DNA of 64,000 nucleotides, from the NCBI GenBank assembly GCA_003254925.1, contig QANZ01021145.1:78835-142834 (forward strand), given 5' to 3'. This document shows positions 12,001-20,892 of this stretch, piece after piece. Each line of letters begins with the position of its first letter. The stretch's first letter is position 1. The notes under the pieces are model-generated. The model was not told the origin of the DNA. It made no database searches and saw nothing but the letters and a program-made list of their open reading frames with translations. Position numbers and translations under genes: made by a program. Origin of the DNA: Chamaecrista fasciculata (taxonomy: Eukaryota; Streptophyta; Magnoliopsida; Fabales; Fabaceae).

Positions 12001-14288
12001 ACAAGCAAGTATTTTGGAATAGAGTATCAAATAAAATATTAATATGGATATTAATTTATTTTTGGCCAAAGGATATTAATTTATTAAATATGAATAGAAT
12101 AGAAGCATTTGATAAAATAAACAAATACATATACAAATAATAACAAAATTACTGTGTACTTTACCCGTTAGTAATTATTAGTACTATATGTACTAACCTT
12201 TTGAAGAACATGTGCCTTTTCCCATCTATCTTCCAGCAATCTATGGATATGCACTTCGTTGTTGTTTGGACAAAATGCAATCACTACAAATTAAAGAAGA
12301 TCGTAAACAAATAAATTATAAAATTATATATATATATATAAATATATATATCGTGTAAATGTAGAATATAGATAGATAGATTAGATATACAGGAGATGTA
12401 TGTAATTTGAGTAAGAGTAGTGAATTTAGATAAGAGGTAAGTACAGAAAATTATAAACATTAGATTAGGGAATAGGGATCGAAATTCAATGGTTTAAATT
12501 ATGTAAAGTATTACATGTGAGTCCTTTATCCATTTATGATCATCCCCTCACTTGGGGGCATGGTCTCTGCTTGTATGAGCCAAATAAATTATGTAAAGTA
12601 TTTCATGTGAGTCGTTTATTTGGATGACCAAGTATAAGATCATATGGATTATTCAAATAAGATAATTTACATATTTCACCTAAATCATAATTTAGCGGAT
12701 CTGTTTTTCACTTTTGACCATAGTATTAAAATCCGGACCGGACCGGGCGGTCCGACCGGTGAACCGGAGCCCAGGCCGGTCCGGTTAAACCAGTGACCCA
12801 GCGGTTGAACCATTGAACCAGTGACCCAAGCCTTCCACCGGTTTGATGACCGGTCCGGTTTTTTGCACTATGCTTTTGACACACCACACAGGAGTGGACA
12901 AAGATACATTTCTTTTTGTGCTGTCTTGAAAGAGTTTAGCATTGTGATTTGTGAGTTCCTACAAGCTTTTATATAAGCATCTAGGTTTGAAGAGTTCAAG
13001 ATTCTATAAATTGTCTTTAACTCAACAATCTTCCAATCTTCCCAATGTGAAACTTGTTACCTAACATTCTATGAAAGAAAAACTTGTTACATAGCATCCC
13101 CAATAAGAGCTAACATTTCTTAATGATTCTACTTTGTGATGCTTCACACAAGTCGTAAAATGCCGATCAACCTTTTCATAAGTAGCCTTTTTCTGGTTCG
13201 GTTGATCTTTCAATAAAAAATCATTGTAATGAGTATAAGTCCTTAAAAAAATTAGTAAACTAACAATTTGGTCCCTGAAAGATCACCAAGCTGACAATTG
13301 AGTCCCTAAAAGATTGAAATATATAGTTTAGTCCCTGAAAGATCAAAATGTATACTTTTTAGTCCCTAAACAATTAAATCGGTATATGATTTAGTTTATG
13401 AAAAGGACTAATTAGTATACCGTTTTGTTCTTTCAAGAACTAAACTGTACATTTCAATCTTTCAGAGACCGAGTTATCAACTCAATAATCTTTTAAAGAC
13501 CAAATTATTAGTTCATTCTAAAAAATCATATCCCCAAAACTACTTAAAGGATGAAAAGTTATCTTATTTATAAGGTGTTTACACTCGACAACCTCCTCCA
13601 CTCGTTACATCTTCCATTCCGATTTGTTCCCAAAATGGATATATTAATTGGCTTGTTTCATTAATCAGAAAATATTCAACTACCCTCCACATATTAAATC
13701 ACCAGTTACATATATATGTTCAATTAATCCAAACAAGTCTCGCAAACTCTCAAAGCAACCAACTAACATTTAGGGTAAATTACAGTTTGGTATCCTGTTC
13801 TATGGATCAATTTCACTTTGGTACCTTGTTCTTTGCACCGTTAACATTTTGGTACTTGTCTTTCAAAAGTGACATTTTGGTACCTTGTTCTTTGCACCGT
13901 TAACACTTTGGTACCCTAAAAAAATAGAATAGGATAACAAATCGTGAAAGAACATAGTACCAAATTGAAATCGGTTTGCAAAGAACAGGGTATCAAAATG
14001 TTAACAGTGAAAAGAACAGGGTACCCCGAAGTGTCACTTTTGAAAGAACAGGATACCAAAGTGAAATTGGTCCACAGAACAGGGTACCAAAGTGTAATTT
14101 ACCCTAACATTTATAACCCACAAACCAAGATCACAAGGAATTTTCTCGCGATCCAAACAGGAAAAGGTTAAAAAGAAAAGCCAAAGAGAAACATATATAA
14201 AAAGGAAAAATAAATTACTGGACTGATCGGGATTCCATGCGTGGCAAGTGATGGACTGAGAGATTTTGTAGACTGCGATGGCCGCCAT
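1..14288 (-). CDS. ARPC1: ARPC1, Arp2/3 complex subunit 1 (WD40); 13 exons, 3' end off-window
   Basis: ARPC1 is the WD40 propeller subunit of the Arp2/3 complex, which nucleates branched actin in the cytoplasm. Exons read on the minus strand: 14219-14288 (ATG), 12198-12283, 10705-10781, 9703-9797, 8268-8337, 6997-7066, 5667-5740, 5522-5564, 3978-4059, 3207-3295, 3027-3112, 1945-2002, 741-817. All junctions are GT-AG and phases agree, giving 325 codons plus 2 nt. Family phrases seen are [100 protein letters not shown] and [17 protein letters not shown]. Plant ARPC1 has about 370-380 residues, so the last 45-50 (containing the CIN...SGLDGK region) should lie left of base 1. The start is the only in-frame ATG giving the conserved MAAIAV. 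Introns are swollen by transposons. Exon identity is secure; small splice-site choices are inferred. Confidence 0.93.
981..1662. mobile_element. GAGTAAACTAAC-family MITE split by another element
   Basis: The left end AGAGTAAACTAACAATTCGG and right end TTTTTAGTTTACTCT belong to one copy. The GGCCAAAG element 1,289-1,598 is inserted in it. An extra block at about 1,130-1,260 (AGGAATCATACTCTTGGGAA) is foreign too. Confidence 0.65.
1289..1598. mobile_element. Fold-back MITE, GGCCAAAG family
   Basis: 310 bp from GGCCAAAGTATACTTTTGG to AAGTGCACTTTAGCC, flanked by TTCAATTTT and TTCAATCTT (9 bp, one mismatch). The arms are built of TTTTGGTCCCATATCTTTTG phrases and a GTTCCAC/GTGGAAC centre. It interrupts a GAGTAAAC-type repeat in ARPC1 intron 12. 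Confidence 0.88.
2306..2858. repeat. Two adjacent GAGTAAACTAAC-family MITEs
   Basis: One copy runs from GAGTAAAATAACAACTTAAT to TTAGTTTACT at 2,570, the next from about 2,610 to TTAGTTTACTC at 2,858. Both repeat TTAGTCCCTGAAA-like phrases and differ widely, so they are old. ARPC1 intron 11. Confidence 0.6.
3320..3965. repeat. Worn GAGTAAACTAAC-family fragments around unique DNA
   Basis: A right half at about 3,326-3,446 ends TTGTTAGTTTACT; another degenerate copy at about 3,795-3,963 ends TTGATAGTTTATTC, just before ARPC1 exon 9. Between them, 3,450-3,780 shows no feature beyond an AT-rich stretch and a short GAACCGGCTTGA-type word. Confidence 0.5.
4281..4599. mobile_element. Fold-back MITE, GGCCAAAG family
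   Basis: 319 bp, GGCCAAAGTGAACTTTTGG to AAGTACACTTTGGCC, in a perfect 9-bp duplication TAATAATAA (4,272-4,280 and 4,600-4,608). The repeat context means the duplication could partly be chance, but the ends are clear. It lies in ARPC1 intron 8. Confidence 0.88.
4620..5060 (+). mobile_element. Worn LTR-like remnant
   Basis: The stretch begins TGTTGGGATAAGTC with a following CAAAGTCCCAC phrase and runs through AT-rich DNA, a TATATA tract at about 4,710 and the phrase AAAATTGCAAATAGTGAAAT that also occurs in the LTR at 23.1 kb. No clear right end or target duplication is visible. It is probably an old relative of that LTR family in ARPC1 intron 8. Confidence 0.4.
5123..5322. mobile_element. GAGTAAACTAAC-family MITE
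   Basis: 200 bp with ends GAGTAAACTAACAACTTGG and CCAAATTGTTAGTTTTCTC and internal phrases GATTGA.ATACATAGTTTA / TAAACTATGTATTTCAATC. The arms read 'GGTCC..GAAAGAT' repeatedly. No duplication was recognised. ARPC1 intron 8. Confidence 0.75.
5962..6908. mobile_element. AAATTGGTCC-family fold-back sequence, interrupted
   Basis: The left arm begins near GGTAAAAACCTAAATTTGGT and the right arm ends near GACAAATTTGAGGTTTTTGACC at 6,905. Two tandem internal blocks (CACATCTCTCTTGTTTC and CATATCTATCTTATTTC) and the GGGGTGAGC insert at 6,676-6,826 lengthen it. No target duplication was found. Confidence 0.55.
6676..6826. mobile_element. MITE-like insert with GGGGTGAGCAT start
   Basis: AGGGGTGAGCATAGATTGAG begins a stretch rich in GGATTGG/CCAATCC words and the phrase GGGTTGGGTTCGCGAG near the right side. 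This is the common plant motif family of hAT-like MITEs related in style to the element at 20.25 kb. The right terminus and target duplication are not clear. It interrupts an AAATTGGTCC-type fold-back sequence in ARPC1 intron 6. Confidence 0.5.
7508..7738. mobile_element. Small fold-back MITE
   Basis: 231 bp with ends GGACAAAGTACATTTAGTA and (inverted) AGGCAAAATACTTTTGATA, flanked by AGAAAGATA and AGAAATATA (9 bp, one mismatch). The arms repeat GGTATAATTGACCCAA-like phrases. It lies in ARPC1 intron 5. Confidence 0.75.
7826..8200. mobile_element. Fold-back repeat, AAATTGGTCC family
   Basis: 375 bp whose arms repeat CAAATTGGTCC(C/T)AAAT phrases in opposite directions around a centre with CACATCTCTCTCGTTTC. 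Flanks AACAAGAT and AACAAAAT may be a worn 8-bp duplication. It lies in ARPC1 intron 5, just before exon 5. Confidence 0.7.
8888..9455. mobile_element. Solo LTR (Gypsy-like) in an ARPC1 intron
   Basis: The 568-bp segment begins TGATAATAG, ends TTCATCA and is bracketed by a 5-bp duplication AAAAT (8,883-8,887 and 9,456-9,460). Inside are a TATAAAAA box near 9,255 and a downstream leader rich in CTCAC and TTACTAAC, as in Tat-type Gypsy LTRs. No internal retroelement region remains, so it is a solo LTR from recombination between two LTRs. It sits inside an older GAGTAAAC-type fold-back element and, with it, in ARPC1 intron 4. A tandem block at about 8,941-9,048 lies in its 5' part. Intact ends and duplication suggest a moderately young insertion. 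Confidence 0.8.
8941..9048. repeat. Tandem block of about 41-bp units in the solo LTR
   Basis: Three units of the form ATGGTCGCCCAA.TGGGCAAC CAT.CCCTAAGC follow each other. Each unit contains its own short palindrome (GGTCGCCCA/TGGGCAACC), so single strands could fold into three small hairpins in the U3-like part of the LTR. Confidence 0.8.
9959..10306. mobile_element. Fold-back MITE, GGCCAAAG family
   Basis: 348 bp, GGCCATAGTACACTTTTGG to AAAGTACTATTTGACC, with a perfect 9-bp duplication AAAATTTTA (9,950-9,958 and 10,307-10,315). It lies in ARPC1 intron 3. Confidence 0.9.
10909..11265. mobile_element. Worn GGTACC-family MITE in ARPC1 intron 2
   Basis: The arms repeat TTTGGTACC phrases and meet around a centre with GACCCCAAAAAAATTT, very like the better kept copy at 60.5 kb. 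The right end is eroded at TAAAGTGTTTAATT and no target duplication survives. A GTGAGTGGGGAGAGAG-rich stretch follows it directly. Confidence 0.75.
11266..11400. repeat. Dispersed GA-rich block shared with 41,640-41,760
   Basis: GTGGGGGGAGTGAGTGGGGA with AGAGAGAGTGGTG and flanking TTTTTTAATTCA is the inverse of the doubled CT-rich block in the right inverted arm. It follows a worn GGTACC element directly. Confidence 0.6.
12719..12872. mobile_element. hAT-like MITE (CCGGACC family) in ARPC1 intron 1
   Basis: This 154-bp element has ends CATAGTATTAAAATCCGG and CATAGTGCAAAAAACCGG (inverted) and a perfect 8-bp duplication CTTTTGAC at 12,711-12,718 and 12,873-12,880. The interior is a run of CCGG, GACC and GAACC words shared with the larger element at 16.7 kb. 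It lacks coding capacity. Confidence 0.88.
13254..13518. mobile_element. GAGTAAACTAAC-family MITE
   Basis: 265 bp, AGTAAACTAACAATTTGGTC to ATTATTAGTTCATTCT, with phrases GGTCCCTGAAAGATCACC and its inverse. It is the best preserved member. ARPC1 intron 1. Confidence 0.75.
13773..14104. mobile_element. Mutator-like fold-back MITE (GGTACC family) in ARPC1 intron 1
   Basis: 332 bp bounded by GGGTAAATTACAG and GTGTAATTTACCC with a perfect 9-bp duplication TAACATTTA (13,764-13,772 and 14,105-14,113). The two arms are near-complete inverted copies of each other, each with several TTTGGTACC(C)TG phrases. It lies only 106 bases inside the first ARPC1 intron, close to the donor. Confidence 0.92.
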
Positions 14289-14566
14289 TATTTCTAACAG
14301 AGGATGTATTATTATGTATGAAACAGAGAGAAGAAGAAGAAGAGATCGCGATGAGTGAGAGTGTGAGACTAATTAATTAAACTTCTATATTTTGGGTTAA
14401 TGATTTTCTCAATCTCCTATAATATCTCTAACGATTAATTTAAGCATTTAACACGTCCGTGTTGAATTTTTTGTTAGAACTTTTTATGGAGTGAAAGAAG
14501 GTAGAAACTAAAAACACCAATGAAATTAGGTAAAGGCCAAAATGTAATATTTAGTCCCTTGTCTTA
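14289..14566 (-). promoter_or_regulatory. ARPC1 5' UTR and proximal promoter
   Basis: The first bases upstream of the ARPC1 ATG hold a purine-rich leader (runs of GAAGAA on the plus strand) and then AT-rich DNA. The region is recognisable again at 44,037-44,340 beside the copied first exon, which supports its being part of one ancestral promoter-exon unit. A Mutator-like fold-back element starts at 14,567, so upstream control sequences have been pushed more than 1 kb away. No clear TATA box was chosen. Confidence 0.5.
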
Positions 14567-15650
14567 GGGTAAAATGCACTTTGGTACCCTGTGGTTAGAA
14601 CCGAATCCACTTTGGTACCCTGAAAGACAAAATTTGACACTTTGGTACCCTGAGGTTTGCGTCGTTAGCACTTTGGTACCCTGTGGTTATTTTTCGTCAA
14701 TATTTAAAAAAAAGTGGTGACGTAACTCAATCTTAGCCGTCGATTTCTACTACATCTTATCTTTTACTTTCTATTGCAGCTTAAATCATATTTCCCCTCC
14801 CTTTGGTAAAACAAATCAAAACATAACAAACTTAAAGATAAAATATTATAGTTAGATCATCATATTTTGCTATCGTAACTTACTGAATAACTTGCATGAA
14901 AAAAATTATAGTTTATCATAATTTCATAAAAAATAAATATTTTAGTAATTTATTAAATTATTTAGTGAAACTAAATATTAATTATTTAATTTGTAAATTA
15001 ATTAATGGGCAAATTATTCAAGTTTACTTTCAAAATTTCATTTAAGTAGTTGTATCTGAATATGGGTAGGACTAAATTGCATTGATTATCCATATTTAGG
15101 ACTGATATGTAATTAACTCCTTTTTATATTTTCCAAAATTACATTTTGACCCCAAAAAGTTTTTGTAATTTTTATTTTAATCATCAAATATCATGATCTA
15201 GGGAATGTTTTTGTAAACTTTGAAACTATTTGGGGGCATTCTGTAATTTTTGCAAAAATTTTGTAAACTTTATGTTCTCACCATCGAATCACATAGTTTT
15301 AGGACTAAATTGCATTTATTTTCTAGATTTAGGACTAATCTGTGATTTTATTCTTTTTCCAATAAATTTCATAATTACATTTTGACCCCAAAATTTTATT
15401 ATAATTTTCATTTTAGTCCTCAAGTATTATGTTCTAGGGACATTTTTGAAAATTTTGAAACTATTTGGGGATATTTTTTTATTTTTGCAAAAGTGCTAAC
15501 AATTTTCCGTTAAATCTTGATGGAAAATAACCACAGGGTACCAAAGTGCTAACTGCGCAAACCTCAGGATACCAAAGTGTTAAATTTTTTCTTTCAAGGT
15601 ACCAAAGTTGATTCGGTTCTAACCACAGGGTACCAAAGTGCATTTTACCC
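14567..15650. mobile_element. Mutator-like fold-back element (GGTACC family) in the ARPC1 promoter
   Basis: 1,084 bp from GGGTAAAATGCACTTTGG to GTGCATTTTACCC. Each arm has four GGTACCCTG phrases spaced about 35-40 bases and the phrase CCGTCAA/TTGACGG. The AT-rich centre resembles that of the elements at 15.9 and 24.3 kb. No target duplication is recognisable. The matching place in the second ARPC1 promoter copy lacks this element, so it arrived after the duplication. Confidence 0.85.
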
Positions 15651-16930
15651 TTATTATTATTATTTTTGTAATTTTGGTCTTTTAAGTTTCTCAAAAGTTT
15701 CACTCATTGGTTTCAATGATTGAATGTAATTATATATATTGTGTTCCAAATTCAAATGCGACCACTCCCGAGTTACATGTTGCTTAAGTTCTTTCTTTAA
15801 TTTGTCTAGTTTGAGTAATAAGCAAAGAATCAAATTAGGCTCCGAAGGTGAAACACTTATTTCATAATCAAAAGAGTGAATTTAATTATAGGGTAAAATA
15901 CACATTGGTACTCTATGGATAGGACCGAATCCACTTTGGTACCCTAAAAGACAAAATTTGACTCTTTGATACCCTGAGGTTTGCGTTGTTAGCACTTTGG
16001 TACCCTATGGTTATTTTCCGTCAAGATTTAACAAAAAATGGTGACGTAGCTCAATCTTAGCCGTCGATATCTACTACATATTATCCGTTAGTTTCTATTG
16101 TAGCTTAAATCATATTTCAGTACTCAACAAGATTTCTTTTGTGCATTTAGGTCCACTCCCTTTGATAAAACGAATCAAAACACAACAAACATAAAGAATT
16201 ATAGTTTTATCATAATTTCATAAAAAATAAATATTTTAGCAATATATTAAATTATTTAGTGAAAATAAATATTATTATTTAATTTGTAAATTAATTAATG
16301 GGAATAATCTTCAAATTATTTAAGTTTACTTTCAAAATTTCATTTAAGTAGTTGTATCTGAATATGGATAGGACTAAATTGCCTTTATTTTGCAGATTTA
16401 GGACTGCTATGTAATTATCTCCTTTTTTATATTTTCCAAAATTATATGTTGACCCCAAATGTTTTTTGTAATTTTTATTTTAGTCCTTAAATATCATGAT
16501 CTAGGGACTCTTTTTTTGTAAACTTTGAAACTATTTGGGGGCATTCTGTAACTTTTACAAAAATTTTGTAAAGTTAATCGTCTCACCATCGAACCACACA
16601 GTTTTAGGACTAAACTGCATTTATATTCCAGATTGAGGAGTAATCTATAATTTTATTATTTTTTCAATATTTTTCATAATTGCATTTGGACCCCAAAATT
16701 TTGTTATAATTTTCATGTTAGTCCTCAAATATCAAGCTTATCAAAACCGGACCGGACCGGCCGGTCCGACCGGTTGGACCGCGACTCGGTCCCCAGTCCG
16801 GTCCGAGTTGAAGGACAAACCGGCTGTGCAGAGAATCGGCGAAGAACCGGGCTTGAACCGCCAAAACCGGTAAGAACCGGCGGTTCGAGGGGTTCAGCCA
16901 GTTCAGCAATTTTTATTTTTTTTTTTGCCT

Positions 16931-17137
16931 TCACTTCCCATGGAACGAGGAGGAGAAGCTGGAGAGTGGTGAGGGAAGTGACGGCGGGGAAGTGACGGAG
17001 GAGGCGTCGCGAAGAGAGCACGAAGGAGAGAGGAGAGAGAGGTCGAGAGAGAGAGAGAAGGGGATGATGGAGAAGACGTTGGTGAGGATCTCGTCGGCGA
17101 GGTGGCAGATGGTGGTGAGGTTGGTGGTACCGGCCAT
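16931..17137 (-). pseudogene. Possible captured F-box gene start
   Basis: On the minus strand an ATG opens MAGTTNLTTICHLADEILTN VFSII, which looks like the first half of an F-box motif (the LxDEIL core is usually LPDEIL). The frame then runs into Ser/Leu-rich low-complexity DNA, while another frame of the same strand reads LLRHFPAVTSLTTLQLL, reminiscent of the leucine-rich part of F-box/LRR proteins. It is inside a transposon and GC-rich unlike its surroundings, so gene-fragment capture is plausible. The match is short and by eye only. Confidence 0.3.
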
Positions 17138-17157
17138 CGTCGCCGGTGAAGTTTCCG

Positions 17158-17158
<1 letters not shown>

Positions 17159-17207
<49 letters not shown>
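17159..17207 (+). repeat. (GA)n microsatellite
   Basis: A pure AG/GA dinucleotide run of about 48 bases lies in the centre of the hAT-like element and produces the long Ser-Leu or Glu-Arg runs in all overlapping frames. Confidence 0.95.
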
Positions 17208-17211
<4 letters not shown>

Positions 17212-18600
17212 GTTAAAGAAGGAGGAATCCGATGTATGAAAGGGAAGAGTAGAGACATGTACACGTGAAGAGGGAAGAGGGAATAGATGGATAGGATTGG
17301 TATTAAATGGGAGATTGAATTGTGAAGAGGGAAGGAAGGAGGTGGGTGGGTTTTTGTTGGCACCCACATGAATCTTCTTGGGACATTAAAGAAAGGGACT
17401 TATGAGTGACTTGTGACTTGTTCAACACTTCAACCTCTCTCTAGTCTCTACCTTTTTTTTATTCATTTTTTTCACAAATTTTTATTTATTTATTTATATT
17501 ATAATGACTGACATATTAAATTTGAATTATTATATTTAGACTTTTTTTAATTATAATTAGTAATTTATTATTTTGTTGGTCTATTATTTATTAAAATATT
17601 ATTGATTAATAAATTTATTTATAAACGGTCCGACCCCGGTTGGACCATTGAACCTTGAACCGCTGCTTCGGTCGGTTCATTGACCGGTCCGGTTTTAATA
17701 ACCTTGTCAAATATTATGATCTAGGGACATTTTTGAAAATTTTGAAACTCTTTGGGGGAAATTTGTAATTTTTGCAAAAGTTCTAACAATTTTCCGTTAA
17801 ATCTTGACGGAAAATAACCACAGGGTACCAAAGTGCTAACGACGCAAACCTCAGGGTACCAAAGTGTCAAAGTTTTTCTTTCAGGGTACCCAAGGGCATT
17901 CGGTCCTAACACAAGGTACCAAAGTGCATTTTACCCTATTAAAAAAGAAACTGCGAAAAAATCGTTAGAGTTTTGATGAATCAAAATCTTCCCTTTCTCA
18001 TAAAACTTCTCTCAACCAAGTCCTTAATTAATCACATATTGAACTAAATATTAATTATAATAAATATTAAATTATTTAGTGAAACTAAATAATAATTATT
18101 AATTTATAAATTAATTAATCGGAATATTCTTCAAATTATTCAAGTTTACTTTCAAAGTTTCATTTAAGTAGTTGTATTTGAATATTGGTAGGACTAAATT
18201 GCATTTATTTTCCACTAATATGTAATTATCTCCTTTTTCTATTTTCCAAAATTACATTTTGACCCCAAAAAGCTTTTGTAATTTTTATTTTAGTCCTCAA
18301 ATATCATGATATAGGGACTTTTTTTGTAAATTTTGAAACTATTTGGAGACATTCTATAATTTTTGTAAAAAATTTGTAAAATTTATCTTCTCACCATCGA
18401 ACCACACAGTTTTAGGACTAAACTGCATTGTATTTTCCAGATTTAGGACTAATCTTTAATTTTATTCTTTTTCCAATATTTTTCATAATTACATTTTGAC
18501 CACAAAGTTTTGTTATAAAAATTTTCATTTGAGTGTTAAAATATTATGATCTAGGGACGTTTTTGAAAATTTTGAAACTATTTGGGGGCATTTTGTAATT

Positions 18601-19166
18601 GGCAAAAGACCCTTTCATGCCCCTAACGTTTGCGGTGATTTTAAGTTATGCCCCTAAGGTCTTATTTGTGTCAGTTGTGCCCCAATGTGAAACATTAGTT
18701 TCAATTATGCCCCCAATCTTCGTGCTCTTGCCTCGCGAAGGTGAATAAAGTTTAGGGTTTTAGATTTTCGACCCCTACTCTTGCGCACGCGAAGGTGAAG
18801 AAAGAAAGCTAGGGAAATTTAGGGTTTTTAACTAGTATAAGGCTTGCGAAGATGAAGATGATGTCAACAAAATTTTAAGGTAGTAATTTTTTGGTTTAGA
18901 GAATGTAAATTCACGTAGGAAATGCCATGGTGGATAAAAAATAAATTAGGGATGTCTTATTTATCCAGTCATCTTGCCACATATTTAATTCAGAACAAAA
19001 TATTGACACACAGGTAAAAAAAAATTGACACATCAGCATTGAGTCAAAATTGGGGGCATAATTGAAACTAACGTTTCACATTAGGGGTACAACTGACACA
19101 AATGAAACATTAAGGGTATAACTGAAAATCACCGAAAACGTTAGGGGCACGAAAGAGTCTTTTGCC
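18601..19166. mobile_element. Fold-back element, GGCAAAAGACCCTTT family
   Basis: 566 bp bounded by GGCAAAAGACCCTTTC and (inverted) GGCAAAAGACTCTTTC, with a perfect 10-bp duplication TTTTGTAATT (18,591-18,600 and 19,167-19,176). The arms repeat GCCCCTAACGTTT-like phrases every 30-40 bases. The centre contains CACGTAGGAAATGCCATGGT. The site lies inside an older GGTACC-family element. Confidence 0.9.
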
Positions 19167-19352
19167 TTTTGTAATTTTTGCAGAAATGCTAACAATTTTT
19201 GGTTAAATCTTGACGGAAAATAACCATAGGGTACCAAAGTGCTAATGACGCAAACCTCAGGGTACCAAAGTATCAAATTTTGTCTTTCAGGGTACCAAAG
19301 TGGATTCAGTCCTAACCACAGGGTACCAAAGTGCTTTTTACCCTTAATTATA

Positions 19353-20253
19353 TATATCTTATTACAAGTTTGATTGTGATGAGTACAGAGTTATGAGTTA
19401 CTCTGAACATATCATTTTTTTTTATCTAATTGGAACAATCAATAAAAGAAAGAGGTCAAATAGAACTCCAAAATAATTTTTTTTATAAATTTTAACTTTT
19501 TAGTTCCATAACCACTTTGAAATGATCCACTTCATTTCTTAAAAAAAATGAAATGTCAATTTTGAAAAGGTATATATATATATATATGATATATAATATG
19601 TGAGTAAATATGTAACCTACTTTATTGATGTATTCGTATTGCATATTTAAATTAAATCTCTTTTCAAACGTTAAAACTATCAATTATTTTGAAAAAATAA
19701 AATAAGGGTCCTTAAAGACACTCATTTTTTTTTTTGGCCAACCCTTAAAGACAATCATTACATTACAAAAAATGAAGAAGAATTAGAAAAAATAATCAAA
19801 ATGGTTATCTTTTTCTATTTTTCTTCTAAAACTATCGTTTCAAATTATTTTCTTCATTCCCATGAAAAATAACATAAATTCATCACATGTTAATAAACTA
19901 ATCAAATGATCTAAAGCTTATATCTTCTCATCCTAATAATAATCACCAAATTTTCTGTAACCATGAAATTGCATTATGGATTCCTATTCAGTTGTCTTTG
20001 ATAAAATCTCTGAGCTAACAGTTGCAACATGGTGACTCTGTTCTGCTTCAAAATGCATATGCAAATCTATTTTCAAAAATTAAAACTATCAATCAATTAT
20101 TTCAATAAATTAGGGTCTTTAAAGACAATCATTACGTTACAAAAACTGAAAAAGAATAATTATGATCTTTTCTTTTTCTTCAAAATTAGTATTTCATATA
20201 TATATATATATATATTTTTCAATTATGCACCTCCTCACTTGAATATTCTAAAC
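19353..20253. other. Intergenic AT-rich DNA
   Basis: Two related blocks (around 19,680-19,760 and 20,070-20,160) share AAAACTATCAATTATTTTGA and AAAGACAATCATTACNTTAC-like words, so a short local duplication is present. (TA)n runs lie at 19,570-19,590 and 20,198-20,215. Nothing coding was seen. Confidence 0.5.
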
Positions 20254-20797
20254 TAGGGGTGTTCATTGGGTTGGGCCAACCCGCCAACCGCTAAAACCAA
20301 CCCAACCCATTAGTTTGGGTTCAAAAAGTTGAGCTCGCTGTGGTTTGGATTGGGCTGCGGGTTTCAAGATTTTGAGCCCGCTCAACCCAACCCAACCCAC
20401 CAGCCTGCAAAAATATTAAACAAAAAATAAAATTAATTTTTTATTTAGTTATAATTATATTTTAATATTACAAATAATATTATTTTTACAATTTGGTCAA
20501 TTAATAAATTTTTATTTTCAATTTAGTCCATAAAAATTAAATTGTGAAGGACCAAATTAAAGAAAAAAATTTAAGAGGGACCAAATTTTTTATATAATAA
20601 ATATATAAAAAATAAAAAACTACTATGGGTCAACCCGCCAACCCAATCCAAACCAACCCGCCACTGTTTGCTTTGGGTTGGTTTGGGTTGACTCAATTAT
20701 TTTCTTTAGCCCAACCCAACCCAACCCGCCAAATAAATTAGTGAGCCCGAACCAACCCACCCTAAACCCAACCCAATCCAGCCCGTGAACACCCCTA
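20254..20797. mobile_element. hAT-like MITE with TAGGGGTGTTCA ends
   Basis: Inverted ends TAGGGGTGTTCA and TGAACACCCCTA enclose 544 bp, flanked by TTCTAAAC and TTCTGAAC, an 8-bp duplication with one mismatch. Both subterminal arms repeat AACCCAACCC-type words and the centre is AT-rich. This fits non-autonomous hAT elements common in plants. It is about 0.65 kb upstream of the EC1 gene. Confidence 0.88.
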
Positions 20798-20892
20798 TTC
20801 TGAACCCAAATCTGAATCAATCTTGCATAACATAGGCCTGATGGAATAAGCGTATATCAATTATTATAATTAGTGAATACTAATAGACATAA

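Larger units (their letters stand above)
16733..17706. mobile_element. hAT-like non-autonomous element (CCGGACC family) with internal gene-like DNA
   Basis: Terminal inverted repeats CAAGCTTATCAAAACCGG and CAAGGTTATTAAAACCGG start with CA and are flanked by an exact 8-bp duplication TCAAATAT (16,725-16,732 and 17,707-17,714), as in hAT elements. Subterminal DNA is packed with CCGGACCGG and CGGTTC words. The centre (about 16,905-17,380) is GC-rich, holds a (GA)n tract at 17,160-17,210, and reads like captured host DNA. Confidence 0.75.
15891..19343. mobile_element. Composite Mutator-like fold-back element (GGTACC family) with nested insertions
   Basis: The left end GGGTAAAATACAC at 15,891 and right end GTGCTTTTTACCC at 19,343 are bracketed by a perfect 9-bp duplication TTAATTATA (15,882-15,890 and 19,344-19,352), so the whole 3.45 kb behaves as one insertion. 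Inside, a second right arm ends at 17,936 and internal sequence starts over at 17,937, as if the right half were duplicated in tandem. Two further elements are nested: an hAT-like one (16,733-17,706) and a GGCAAAAG element (18,601-19,166). Terminal arms repeat CTTTGGTACCCTG about every 35-40 bases. No transposase is present. Confidence 0.85.

Noticed and set aside
15479-15703. Recurring frames with TLWYPEVCAVSTLVPCGYFPS, also at 17.7, 19.1 and 25.3 kb
   Set aside because: They come from the GGTACC-family arms, which repeat the same phrase; there is no sign of selection as protein.
16725-17369. Open frame of 214 codons on the minus strand, rich in Ser, Leu and Pro
   Set aside because: It runs through a (GA)n microsatellite and through transposon ends; the length comes from low complexity and GC-rich repeats. 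Only its inner F-box-like start is kept, with low confidence.
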